Of a stretch of 64,000 nt of DNA, positions 48,829 to 56,753 are shown piece by piece. Numbering within the stretch: the stretch's first letter is position 1; the number at the start of each line of letters is the position of its first letter. This DNA comes from a bacterium (GTDB lineage Bacteria; Krumholzibacteriota; Krumholzibacteriia; JACNKJ01), in the NCBI GenBank assembly GCA_024231955.1, contig JAAEPZ010000033.1, forward strand, positions 1 to 64,000, read 5' to 3'. The notes beneath the pieces are model-generated. The model was given only the letters and a program-made list of their open reading frames with translations. It was not told the origin of the DNA and searched no databases. The position numbers were made by a program, and so were the translations under genes.

Positions 48829-49650
48829 TTACTCCTGTAGTTCGAAACGGTATTTCATGATGATCCAGACGGCGACCGGTTTATCCGCCCGCAGCGCGGG
48901 CTTGAAGCGGAGCTGACGGAACGCCGTGGTCGCGGCCTCTTTGGAACCGAAACCGATATCTTCGAGAATCTCCACACCCTTGACCGACCCGTCGCTGTCG
49001 ACAAGCAGCCGCGCCCGCACCAGCCCCGACACGCGATTCTCGACCATCTCCTTCGTGTACTCCGGCCGCACGCGACCGATGAGTGACGGCGCCGAACTCA
49101 CGGTGCTCAGAGGGGCCAGCGAACCGGTGAGTTCGGCCTCGGTGGCCTCCAGCTCATCGGGTTCCTTGTTGAGCGTGTTGCCCAGTTTGGTGACGATGCC
49201 GCCGTTGCCGCCGCCACCGGCGCCCAGCCCTTTGGCGAAGACCTTGCGCACGCCGTACACGCGACGGGGCTTGACCTCCGGCTCGGGTTCCGGCTCGACC
49301 GGGGTCGGTTCCGGCGCCTCTACGGCGGGCAGCGTCTCCTCCTGATCGAGCACGGGCATCTCGGTAAGATCCTCGATAATCTCCTCGACCGGCTCCTCTA
49401 TCACTTCGGGAATCTCGGGCACCGCGACCAACCGCTCCTCCTCGACGAGGAAGGAGGCGCGACGCGCCTCTTGCGCCGTCAGAAGCAGCGGCGGCAGATC
49501 GACGGTCAGCAGGGCCAGCCCCAGCCCCACACTGAGCAGCAGACTGGCGCCGAGCATGCCCCGGAAACCGCCGCGCCCCGCTTTGGGCGCACGCCACTCG
49601 GCGCTCTCGTAGGCGCGCAGGCGATCCTGATGATCATGCTTCGGGTTCAT
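48829..49650 (-). CDS. tonB: TonB energy-transducing protein
   Basis: A 273-residue TonB. A cytoplasmic N-terminus of about 29 residues leads into a single TM helix (about 30-52). A Pro/Glu-rich periplasmic linker follows (about 70-130, 'EPTPVEPEPEPEVKPRRV'), then a Gly-rich stretch and the TonB C-terminal domain (about 185-273: 'RVRPEYTKEMVENRVSGLVR', 'FRQLRFKPALRADKPVAVWI'). It connects the ExbB/ExbD motor to the receptor encoded 4 bp downstream. Its ATG overlaps the exbD2 stop by 4 bp. Confidence 0.92.
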   Translation of the reverse strand: MNPKHDHQDRLRAYESAEWRAPKAGRGGFRGMLGASLLLSVGLGLALLTVDLPPLLLTAQEARRASFLVEEERLVAVPEIPEVIEEPVEEIIEDLTEMPVLDQEETLPAVEAPEPTPVEPEPEPEVKPRRVYGVRKVFAKGLGAGGGGNGGIVTKLGNTLNKEPDELEATEAELTGSLAPLSTVSSAPSLIGRVRPEYTKEMVENRVSGLVRARLLVDSDGSVKGVEILEDIGFGSKEAATTAFRQLRFKPALRADKPVAVWIIMKYRFELQE

Positions 49651-50126
49651 CCCTCACCCCTCCTGACCAGCAGCGAGAAGTCGGAGAAACTCGCCTGGGC
49701 GCAGGTGAACATCACCCGTTTGACGATGCTGAAGTCGAGACTCTCGTCGCACTGGATCGTCACCTTGTTCTCCTCCTCACCCAGACCCTCATCCTCGGCC
49801 AGGGTTCTCAGCTCGGAGTAGAGACCCGGAATCATCAGCGAATCGGCGGCGGCGAAATCGGCGAGAGGGGCGATCAGCGCACCATCCAGTTTCACCCCGC
49901 CAAGTGTGATCTCTACCATCAGCTCGGGCACCGGCTGCTCCATGCTGGTCGATTCGGGCAGCACCAGATCGCTCGAAGCGGTGACGAGGTTGCCCTCCAT
50001 CGAGAAGCTCTTGAGCAGGAAGACGAGCAGTATCGTCAGCATATCGACCATGGAGGTCAGCTGCGGTTTGGCGACGCCGTTGCCGCCCGCCGCCTTGGCG
50101 CTCGAGATGGATCTAGTGATCAGCAT
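49647..50126 (-). CDS. exbD: ExbD/TolR-family proton-channel subunit (with conserved Asp)
   Basis: A 159-residue ExbD/TolR protein with a single TM helix near 24-45. The TM begins 'LTSMVDMLTILLVFLL', retaining the Asp that carries the proton in ExbD/TolR. The periplasmic part has the usual fold with 'VTIQCDESLDFSIVKRVMFT'. The start at 50126 follows a GGAGGGG site; the longer frame to 50183 lacks one. It overlaps exbD1 upstream by 14 bp and tonB downstream by 4 bp. It probably forms a heterodimer with exbD1, which lacks this Asp. Confidence 0.9.
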   Translation of the reverse strand: MLITRSISSAKAAGGNGVAKPQLTSMVDMLTILLVFLLKSFSMEGNLVTASSDLVLPESTSMEQPVPELMVEITLGGVKLDGALIAPLADFAAADSLMIPGLYSELRTLAEDEGLGEEENKVTIQCDESLDFSIVKRVMFTCAQASFSDFSLLVRRGEG

Positions 50127-50631
50127 CGTCGCCCCCCTCCGTGCCATGTCGCGCGAGGTTGGTCCCGTTGGCCAGACCCACATCGATGAAACCGGCCTCC
50201 CGGCAGTGATCCATGCAGGCGACTATCTCGGAGAACAGGATCTCGTCATCGATCGCGATGGTGATGTTGTCCAGCCGCGCGCCGCCGTCGGTCAGGGCGA
50301 TCAGAGCCGCGACCAGGCGGGAGAAATCGTAACCGCTCTCCACATTGGGCACCGTCGCCAGGATCAGATCGCCACGGGTGACGGCCAGTTCGCGGGAGGT
50401 CATCGCCACGGTGAGCGGCAGCTCCTGCGGATCCTCGACGCGACCCGTGTTGCCGTCGGAGGGCAGTGAGAACTGCAGCACCGAGAGGTGGGAGAAGACC
50501 GCCATGCTGACCAGAAAGGGGATCAGGATGATGAACATGTTCATGACCGGCGTGACATCGACGGTACCGGCATCGGCCAGTTTCGATGTCGTCGCCAGGT
50601 TGGCGACCGATCTGCTTACTAGCCGGCTGAT
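50113..50631 (-). CDS. exbD: ExbD/TolR-family subunit lacking the TM Asp, probable non-AUG (ATC) start
   Basis: Second ExbD/TolR paralogue. The TM region reads 'VDVTPVMNMFIILIPFLVSM': the family's 'TPxxD' motif is intact except that the proton-carrying Asp is Asn. The first ATG (50544) would cut into this motif. The frame extends upstream with no ATG, GTG or TTG, only CTG codons and an ATC at 50631 that sits 7 bases after GGGAGG. I therefore place the start at the ATC, giving 172 residues and a 13-bp overlap with exbB. Translational coupling is likely. Alternative starts: CTG at 50598 or 50580, or ATG at 50544. The C-terminal part resembles its neighbour ('NITIAIDDEILFSEIVACMD'). Confidence 0.78.
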   Translation of the reverse strand: MSRLVSRSVANLATTSKLADAGTVDVTPVMNMFIILIPFLVSMAVFSHLSVLQFSLPSDGNTGRVEDPQELPLTVAMTSRELAVTRGDLILATVPNVESGYDFSRLVAALIALTDGGARLDNITIAIDDEILFSEIVACMDHCREAGFIDVGLANGTNLARHGTEGGDDADH

Positions 50632-51347
50632 AGCGTATCCTCCCGGTTGTCCCTGCTGGGTATGCGACCGAGCTGCGGCGAGCGGGAGCTCTGCGCGCTC
50701 TCGTCACGGGATTCGACCTCCAGCTTGTGCTCGATGTAGTTGAGCATCCGCATCGACGAAGCATCGAGATCCTCGGCCAGTTCGGCCTGCATGTTGGAGA
50801 GCTTGGCGAAAGCGATGAGGCAGGGGATGGCCACGATCAAACCGAAGGCCGTGGTGTTCATCGCCTGGGATATCCCGGCCGCGAGCATGGCCGCCTTCTC
50901 GGAGGCCGCCGCCACGGCGAGGGAGCTGAACGAGCGCTGCAGGCCGAAGATCGTCCCGAGCAGACCGGCCAGGGTGGCGATGTTGGCGAACATGGCCAGG
51001 TAGTTGAGCCGCTGGGACAACCGGGGGACCTCGCCGATCGCCACCTCTTCGACACCCTGCCGGATCTCCCGGAAGGACATCCCCTGGCCGTGACGTTCGA
51101 TGACGGAGGTCAGGATGGAGTTGAGCGGAGCCTTGCGTCCGGATACCGCTTCGAGCGCACCGTTCGTGTCGTCGTTGTTCAGCGCTTTCGCAGCGTCGGC
51201 CACCATCTCCGCCGAGTTGTTGCGGCAACTGACCAGATAGAAGAACAGACGTTCGATGATGACGGCCATGGCGCCTGCGAAGATGAGGAGGATCGCCCAC
51301 ATGAACGGGCCGCCACCTGTGAAGAATCGAGCAAAAGACTGAATCAT
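50619..51347 (-). CDS. exbB: ExbB/TolQ/MotA-family proton-channel protein
   Basis: A 242-residue ExbB/TolQ protein with three TM helices (about 10-35, 118-142 and 160-182). The conserved core is 'LSQRLNYLAMFANIATLAGL' followed by 'LGTIFGLQRSFSSLA' and 'AMNTTAFGLIVAIPCLIAF'. It forms the pentameric channel that uses the proton gradient to drive TonB through ExbD. First gene of the operon. The start at 51347 has GGAG at 6-base spacing; an upstream TTG (51359) overlaps that site. A charged C-terminal tail extends past the usual family end. Confidence 0.92.
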   Translation of the reverse strand: MIQSFARFFTGGGPFMWAILLIFAGAMAVIIERLFFYLVSCRNNSAEMVADAAKALNNDDTNGALEAVSGRKAPLNSILTSVIERHGQGMSFREIRQGVEEVAIGEVPRLSQRLNYLAMFANIATLAGLLGTIFGLQRSFSSLAVAAASEKAAMLAAGISQAMNTTAFGLIVAIPCLIAFAKLSNMQAELAEDLDASSMRMLNYIEHKLEVESRDESAQSSRSPQLGRIPSRDNREDTLSAG

Positions 51348-51501
51348 GAGTATCTCCAAAACGGATTGTGCGAGTGGTGTCTGCGCGCCGTAGGGGTTCG
51401 CGGGCTGCGCAGCTGATTCGGTATCCGCACTGTTCGTGCCACGCCGTCACGGCGGCGGTCTCAAGCCGGAGACACCTCCGCCCGGACGGGCGACCCGTCG
51501 C

Positions 51502-51529
51502 CTATAACATGGCATTACTTAGGGTTACA
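51502..51529 (-). promoter_or_regulatory. Candidate promoter of the exbB-led operon
   Basis: Minus-strand TGTAAC (51524-51529), a 16-base spacer and TTATAG (51502-51507). Both boxes are imperfect. The position, after the upstream operon's end, is sensible. Confidence 0.4.
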
Positions 51530-51575
51530 CATGATCAGTAAAGATGTATCGAGGCGGGAATCCCTGAGGTTGGGT

Positions 51576-51595
51576 CCACCGGGGCACCCCGGTGG
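51576..51595 (-). terminator. Possible terminator hairpin after the NtrX-type gene
   Basis: CCACCGGGG and CCCCGGTGG arms with a 2-base centre, about 75 bp past the stop at 51668. No T run follows on either strand, so its role as a terminator is uncertain. Confidence 0.35.
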
Positions 51596-51667
51596 TGTGC
51601 CGAAATCCGGGCCGGACAACGACAGTGTGACAGATGGATACTATTTGAATGAGGGGCGACGGAGCGG

Positions 51668-53041
51668 CTAATCGGCGCGGAGTCCCAGCACCTTGATCCG
51701 CTTGTGAAGATGGGTGCGCTCCAACCCCAGATCGGAGGCGGCGCGTGTGACGTTCCCTTTGTGGCGCGTCAGAGCATCATCGATCATGTCCCGCTCGAGC
51801 CTGTCCTTCGCCTCGCGCAACGGCAGATGGCCATAAGGATTGTCTCCATCCTCGCCACCGCCGGACGCTCCGGCAGCGGTCTCCTGACGCAACTCCAGCG
51901 GCAGATCTTTCGGGCCGATCTCCCTGCCCGCGCACAGGATCACCAGACGCTCGATCAGGTTCTTCAATTCACGAATGTTGCCCGGCCAGCTGTAGGCCTC
52001 CAGCAGCTTGATCGCCGCGGCGGTCAGAGTGCAGGGCGCCTGCTCGTGACGCGCGGTGTAGTTCGCCAGGAAATGCAACGCGAGCAACTCGACATCTCCG
52101 GTTCTCTCCCGCAGCGGCGGCACATTGAGAGGGATCACGTTGAGACGGAAGAGCAGATCCTCGCGGAAGAGCCCCTCCTTGACGAGCCGCTTCAGATCCT
52201 GATGCGTGGCGGCCAGCACCCTGACGTTGACCTTGCTCGTCTTCGTGCTGCCCAGCGATTCGAACTCCCCCTCCTGCAGGACCCGCAGAACCTTGGCCTG
52301 CGTGCGGATGCTCATGTCGCCGATCTCGTCGAGGAAAATCGTCCCGCCGTCGGCGGCGGCGAACCGCCCCTTGCGGTTGGCGGTGGCCCCCGTGTAGGCG
52401 CCCTTGACCACGCCGAACAGCTCGGCCTCGATCAGATCGTCGGGGATCGCAGCGCAATTGACGCGCACATAGGGTTTTTGCGCACGCTTGCTCTTGCGGT
52501 GAAGACGGGAGGCGACCAGCTCCTTGCCGCTGCCGCTCTCGCCGAGGATGAGAACGCGGGTATCGGTGGGAGCGACCTGATCCGTGGCCTCGCGCAGCGA
52601 CTGAATTCCCGGGCTCTCGCCCAGCATCTCATCCTGCCCCCCCTTGGCGCGCAGCCGCGCGACCTCCTCCTTCAGACGCCCCGCCTCGGTGGCGTTGCGC
52701 GCCAGCAGATGAATCCTGTCGCGGCTGAACGGCTTCTCGACGAAGTCAAACGCACCCAGTCGGGTGGCCTCGATAGCCCGCTCGATGGTGGCGTGCCCGC
52801 TGATCATGACCACGGCCAGTTCGGGATAGAGTGTGCGCACCTGCCGCAGCACCTCCATGCCGTCGATGCCCGGCAGGTTGATGTCGAGGAACATCAGTCG
52901 CGGCACGCCGCGCTGCAGCTGGGCCAGGGCATCCTCACCCGACTCCGCCGACTCCACATCGAAGCCGGCGCCGCCCAGGATGATCTCGAAACTGCGTCTG
53001 ATGTTCTGCTCGTCATCCACGACGAGAATTCTGTCACTCAT
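51668..53041 (-). CDS. ntrX: NtrC-family sigma54-dependent response regulator (NtrX-like)
   Basis: A 457-residue sigma54 activator. The receiver (about 4-116) has 'VVDDEQ' and Asp53 in 'LMFLDINLP'. The AAA+ domain (about 140-370) has Walker A 'GESGSGKE', the sigma54-contacting loop reading 'GAYTGA' instead of the usual GAFTGA (about 215), Walker B 'GGTIFLDEIGD' and 'RLNVIPLNVPPLRERTGD'. The Fis-type HTH closes the chain ('GNVTRAASDLGLERTHLHKR'). It overlaps the NtrY-type kinase gene by 8 bp, so the two are a cognate pair. The symbol reflects architecture and neighbourhood; targets are unknown and may include envelope genes in this operon. Confidence 0.88.
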   Translation of the reverse strand: MSDRILVVDDEQNIRRSFEIILGGAGFDVESAESGEDALAQLQRGVPRLMFLDINLPGIDGMEVLRQVRTLYPELAVVMISGHATIERAIEATRLGAFDFVEKPFSRDRIHLLARNATEAGRLKEEVARLRAKGGQDEMLGESPGIQSLREATDQVAPTDTRVLILGESGSGKELVASRLHRKSKRAQKPYVRVNCAAIPDDLIEAELFGVVKGAYTGATANRKGRFAAADGGTIFLDEIGDMSIRTQAKVLRVLQEGEFESLGSTKTSKVNVRVLAATHQDLKRLVKEGLFREDLLFRLNVIPLNVPPLRERTGDVELLALHFLANYTARHEQAPCTLTAAAIKLLEAYSWPGNIRELKNLIERLVILCAGREIGPKDLPLELRQETAAGASGGGEDGDNPYGHLPLREAKDRLERDMIDDALTRHKGNVTRAASDLGLERTHLHKRIKVLGLRAD

Positions 53042-54566
53042 GTATCGCCTCCGGGCGTTCGTTCACATCCTGCAGTTCGCTTGCGGACGCGGACCGATGG
53101 GCTTTGCGCGGCAGATCCAGACGGATACGGGCGCCGCCCAGACTGCCCTCCTCAACCGTGATGACGCCCTGGTGAGCGAGGATGATCCCCTTAACCAGAG
53201 CCAGCCCCAGCCCCAGTCCTCCGGCGGTGCCGGAACGATAGGGCTCGAAAACATGATCCCTCTCTGCAAGAGGGATGCCGGGACCGTTGTCCTCGATCAG
53301 CAGCGTGACCCGTTCGGCGGCGCGACGCGAGACAAGGCGCAGACTGGGCGTCGCGCAGGCGGCGGTTGCGGCGCGTGCATTCTGGGCCAGGTTCATCAAC
53401 ACCTGACGCAATCGATCGGCATCGGCCTCTATAATACCGATCTCCCCGTCGAGATCGAGTTCGACCGCGAGATCCTTCTGCAGCGCGGCCAGATCGGTGA
53501 GCAGATCGTTGATGTCGACCGGCCCGATCGTCGGATCGACGGGCCGGGAGAATTCCCTGAACCGGGTGACGATGTTCCGCAGACTCTTCACCTCTTCGAC
53601 AATGATCCGCGTACACTCGTCCAGCAATCTGGTGTACTCGGGATCGTCCCCCTCGTAGCGAGCCCGGATCTCCTCCACCGTCAACTGAATCGGGGTCAGC
53701 GGATTCTTGACCTCGTGGGCCAGCGCCCTGGCCATCTCCCGCCAACCGGCCATCTTCTCGAACTCCACCAGATTGCGGCTCTGCGCCTCCAGCGTGTGGA
53801 CCATCTTGTTGAAGCCCTCGCCCAGGCGGCCGATCTCGTCCCGGCCGGTTACCGGCACCTCCACGTCCCAGTTGCCGGTCGCGATCGACTCCGTGGCGGA
53901 GACGAGTCGCTTCACCGGACCGGTGATCCCCTGCCCCAGATGCGTGGCCAGGACCAGCCCCACGAGCAGAGCGAAACCGTAGATCGTCAGGAAGGGGAGC
54001 CAGAAAACGCTCTCCAGCTCAGGACGCACCGAGAGCAGACCTCGGATGTCCTGCAGCGTCGCCGCCAGGAGCGTGGCGTCCTCCCGCCAGGAGACGGGCA
54101 GCGAGCGTTGGGCCGTGAGCCGCCAGCCGTTGGGCAACGCGCACTCCGTCGCGATGCTGGCAGGTGGCGCTCCCGCTGAGGAATCGGACTGCTCCGGCTC
54201 ATCCGGAATCGCCCCTGCATGCAGCAGCAGCGTGGTCCCGTCGGCGAAAAACAGAGTAATGCGATCCCCGGCCGCCGGTGGCGACGATGATGCGGTCAAC
54301 CGGTCGCGCAACGCATCCTCGCTATCGCCGATCCCCGCGCACATCTCCTCCGTCCAGTCGGCAAGGTCCTGTTTGAGCAGGGTGCGCTGCGCCATCAGGT
54401 GCTGTCGCGCGCGACGCACGCCGGCCTCAAGGGCACCGTCAACCTGCGGATTGAGCCCCTGATTAAGGCTCTGACCGATCAACTGGTTCGTCACCCAGGC
54501 GGCGGGCAGTGCGGGGAGCAGCGTGAGCAGAACCATGAGGAGTGAGAGACGCACGCTCAGCCTCAT
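53034..54566 (-). CDS. ntrY: NtrY-like membrane sensor histidine kinase
   Basis: A 510-residue sensor kinase. TM1 about 7-29, an extracytoplasmic region of about 165 residues, TM2 about 196-216, HAMP (about 217-270), then a HisKA-type helix with the phosphoacceptor His in 'ARALAHEVKNPLTPIQ' (about 284). The HATPase has 'LMNLAQNARAA' (N box), 'DNGPGIP' (G1) and 'GGLGLGLALVKG' (G2). The 'HEVKNPLTPI' box and long HAMP helix are typical of the NtrY/NtrB group. Its ATG overlaps the DUF4390-like stop by 4 bp, and it overlaps its regulator gene by 8 bp. Confidence 0.9.
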   Translation of the reverse strand: MRLSVRLSLLMVLLTLLPALPAAWVTNQLIGQSLNQGLNPQVDGALEAGVRRARQHLMAQRTLLKQDLADWTEEMCAGIGDSEDALRDRLTASSSPPAAGDRITLFFADGTTLLLHAGAIPDEPEQSDSSAGAPPASIATECALPNGWRLTAQRSLPVSWREDATLLAATLQDIRGLLSVRPELESVFWLPFLTIYGFALLVGLVLATHLGQGITGPVKRLVSATESIATGNWDVEVPVTGRDEIGRLGEGFNKMVHTLEAQSRNLVEFEKMAGWREMARALAHEVKNPLTPIQLTVEEIRARYEGDDPEYTRLLDECTRIIVEEVKSLRNIVTRFREFSRPVDPTIGPVDINDLLTDLAALQKDLAVELDLDGEIGIIEADADRLRQVLMNLAQNARAATAACATPSLRLVSRRAAERVTLLIEDNGPGIPLAERDHVFEPYRSGTAGGLGLGLALVKGIILAHQGVITVEEGSLGGARIRLDLPRKAHRSASASELQDVNERPEAIHE

Positions 54567-55201
54567 CGCCGCTCCTCCAGGTTCCGGATTCTGAAGAGGG
54601 GGCTGGTGAAACCGGTGTGATTGTCATCGCTGTTGGCCCTGCGCAGCAATTGGCCGAACAGCCCGCCGAGATCCAGGGACAGCTCCTCCCGCTTGCGGCT
54701 GCTGTTGCTGGTGACGTAACGGGACAGACGCGCACGGTCCTCTGCGGCCAGGGGGGTGACCACGACCTGGGCCTCGACCCGATACTCCGCGTCGCCCGCG
54801 AGTTCGCCCAGGGCGCAGAGTACGATCCCCTCTCTGTGGGACCAGGCGGAGTCGGCGGCGGCCAGCGTATTGAATGAGATCTGCTCCTCCTCCTGGAGCA
54901 GATAGAGGTTCTCCCACAGATCCAGTCGGAGGCTCAACTCGATGAGGTGCTCGGTCACGGTCGCGCCGTCGGAATCGAGCAGACGGATATGATAGACGCA
55001 TGTCCCGGGCAGACCGCTCTCGATGGTGCTGGCGGTGCGGTCATCCAGCAGATTGCTGGCCCAGAGGTTGAGGCAAAGCCGCCCCCCATGATTGTAGGGG
55101 TAGAGCACATCCACATTGGCCGACGCCTGCGATGCGGCAAGAATCGCAGTCAGCAGCAGGGCCCGGACAAATCGCTTGAGATGTGCAGTGGGGTGGCGCA
55201 T
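54563..55201 (-). CDS. Exported DUF4390-like protein next to NtrY
   Basis: A 212-residue exported protein: signal peptide about 1-28 ('FVRALLLTAILAASQASA'), then a beta-rich domain beginning 'NVDVLYPYNHGGRLCLNLWA' and 'LDDRTASTIESGLPGTCVYH'. The pattern 'L..GLP....Y.I.L.....' and the position directly upstream of an NtrY-type kinase suggest DUF4390, a family of exported proteins found beside ntrYX in Proteobacteria. I rate that assignment as likely, not proven. Overlaps of 4 bp with ntrY and a gap of 3 bp to the Omp85-like gene show a tight operon. It may be a periplasmic input to the kinase. Confidence 0.75.
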   Translation of the reverse strand: MRHPTAHLKRFVRALLLTAILAASQASANVDVLYPYNHGGRLCLNLWASNLLDDRTASTIESGLPGTCVYHIRLLDSDGATVTEHLIELSLRLDLWENLYLLQEEEQISFNTLAAADSAWSHREGIVLCALGELAGDAEYRVEAQVVVTPLAAEDRARLSRYVTSNSSRKREELSLDLGGLFGQLLRRANSDDNHTGFTSPLFRIRNLEERR

Positions 55202-55204
55202 GAA

Positions 55205-56578
55205 CTAGAACGACCTCCCCAGCGTGAGCATGACCAGACATTCATCCGCATGCTCCGTGTCGGTCAGCGGACAGGCCACCTCAATATTGATGACCTTCAC
55301 CCAGGGGCTGCGGATGAGCAGACCGCACCCGGCGGCGGCGGAGAAGCCGCCGTGACGCCAATCGGCGCGCCAGTTGTCCCCCATGTCGAGGAAGAGGGTG
55401 CCCGTCAGCCGGGGCGTATTGGCGGCGCGATCCCGCAGCGGAATGCGCAATTCGGAATTGATCTGCCACAGCCCCAGCGCACCGCGCGATCCGGTCAGTA
55501 TTCCGGGCTTGAAACCCCTCAGATTTTGGGGACCTCCCAGCAACAGACGGAGATAGTGGGGCGTGGTGCCGCGCAGAAACGCTGAGCGTCCCCTGACGGC
55601 AAAGGCCCAGTTCTCCCGCAGAGGCAGGGCCATCTTCCCATCCAGTTCCGCCCCCCACCAGAGATCGGTATCGGCGGGATTGGCGAATGTGAAACGGGCA
55701 TCGTAGCAGTAGCCCTCGCGCCAGGGACGAAGCGGGTTGCTGCGATCGAGATGCAGATCGAGGTGCAATCCCAGGTGCCCCTCCCCATCCCGGGGTATGG
55801 GCACGAGCCTGCCGGTGATGTCGATCTCGTCGTTGTCGTCATCGTCGATTTCGAAATCTTCCAACTGCTTGGCGGGTTTGAAGCCATTGATGCCCAACCA
55901 GAGCGTTGTGATGACGTCGTCCCGCGACCAGCGTCGCAGTCCCAGTTCGACCTTGATCTGATGGATGGCCTGGTAGTAGTTGCGATCCTCGTCCCAGACG
56001 GGCCACATGTGGATCACGGCCTCGGCCTCATGAAGAAGGTCGATGTAATCTCCGAACAGCCGGGGATGGATCACATTCAGGTGGAAGCCGTCCGTTCTGG
56101 AGCGGGTGTGATAGCCGATGCGCCAGTAGCCGCCCCGGTTGTGACCATTGGCGCGGCGCACACTGATCAGATTGAGATACCAGTTCTCCAGCGGCTCCTG
56201 ACCCAAACCGGATTCGAAGTGGAAGTCACGGTCGAATTCGGCATCGACATGGAGAACAACCGCCCCCGGACGCTCCCCCGGCGCGGTGTACATCTCCACA
56301 TTCTTGAGCACCACCACGGCTTCCAGTTGCTCGCGCGCATACAGAAGCGCGGCGGAGTCAATGGCGTCACCGAGCTCAAGGCAGATGTGCCGACGGACAA
56401 TCTTCTCGATCGTCCCCCCCGGAGTGACCTGAATCTCCTGGAGGATCAATTGCCGCTGTGCCGAACGGGCGGCATGTTCGGTGGGGACGTCACCAATGGG
56501 ACCCGCATTCGCCCCGACGGCGAACAGCAGGAGAGGGATCAGGATTGATTTGCGAAATCGAAGTGTTGCTGGTTTCAT
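55205..56578 (-). CDS. Omp85-superfamily outer-membrane protein with a short periplasmic part
   Basis: A 457-residue outer-membrane protein: signal peptide (about 1-25), a single POTRA-like unit (about 40-115, 'GGTIEKIVRRHICLELGD' ... 'LEAVVVLKNVEMY'), then a barrel resembling bacterial surface-antigen/BamA C-termini. 'LLLGGPQNLRGFKPGIL' matches the conserved L6 'RGF' motif, and the chain ends 'CLVMLTLGRSF' with Phe. It is much shorter than BamA (about 800) and has one POTRA instead of five, closer to TpsB-like or patatin-type barrels. First gene of the operon that continues with DUF4390-like, ntrY and ntrX genes. No Shine-Dalgarno is seen before the ATG. Confidence 0.78.
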   Translation of the reverse strand: MKPATLRFRKSILIPLLLFAVGANAGPIGDVPTEHAARSAQRQLILQEIQVTPGGTIEKIVRRHICLELGDAIDSAALLYAREQLEAVVVLKNVEMYTAPGERPGAVVLHVDAEFDRDFHFESGLGQEPLENWYLNLISVRRANGHNRGGYWRIGYHTRSRTDGFHLNVIHPRLFGDYIDLLHEAEAVIHMWPVWDEDRNYYQAIHQIKVELGLRRWSRDDVITTLWLGINGFKPAKQLEDFEIDDDDNDEIDITGRLVPIPRDGEGHLGLHLDLHLDRSNPLRPWREGYCYDARFTFANPADTDLWWGAELDGKMALPLRENWAFAVRGRSAFLRGTTPHYLRLLLGGPQNLRGFKPGILTGSRGALGLWQINSELRIPLRDRAANTPRLTGTLFLDMGDNWRADWRHGGFSAAAGCGLLIRSPWVKVINIEVACPLTDTEHADECLVMLTLGRSF

Positions 56579-56586
56579 GGTTCGTC

Positions 56587-56614
56587 ATGATACAGCAGGT
56601 TGAGAAAAAGCCAA
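56587..56614 (-). promoter_or_regulatory. Candidate promoter for the Omp85-ntrYX operon, possibly leaderless
   Basis: Minus-strand TTGGCT (56609-56614), a 16-base spacer and TATCAT (56587-56592). Only 8 bases separate the -10 box from the ATG at 56578, so transcription would start at or within a base or two of the start codon. Confidence 0.45.
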
Positions 56615-56753
56615 TTGCTAACTTCACATATGTGGCCGGCGTCCGGCAATGGGATTGATCCCATGCCACGGTCCCGCCGGAATCCCCTTGCCTCAATGTT
56701 AATAATACCACATCTTATGATGGCACCCTGATCCGGATCTGAAAGGACCCTGC

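Larger units (their letters stand above)
51348..51667. other. Intergenic region: TonB-operon promoter and a hairpin
   Basis: About 320 bp between the ntrX-type stop and the exbB start, both on the minus strand. It holds the hairpin at 51576-51595 and a candidate promoter at 51502-51529, leaving a 5' leader of about 150 nt before exbB. I found no upstream open frame or recognisable riboswitch, although the long leader leaves room for control. Confidence 0.45.

Noticed and set aside
46233..48860. 875-codon plus-strand open frame opposite the TonB-dependent receptor
   Set aside because: In GC-rich genes with GC-ending codons the antisense frame often lacks stops. The receptor on the other strand has clear domains, and this frame has none.
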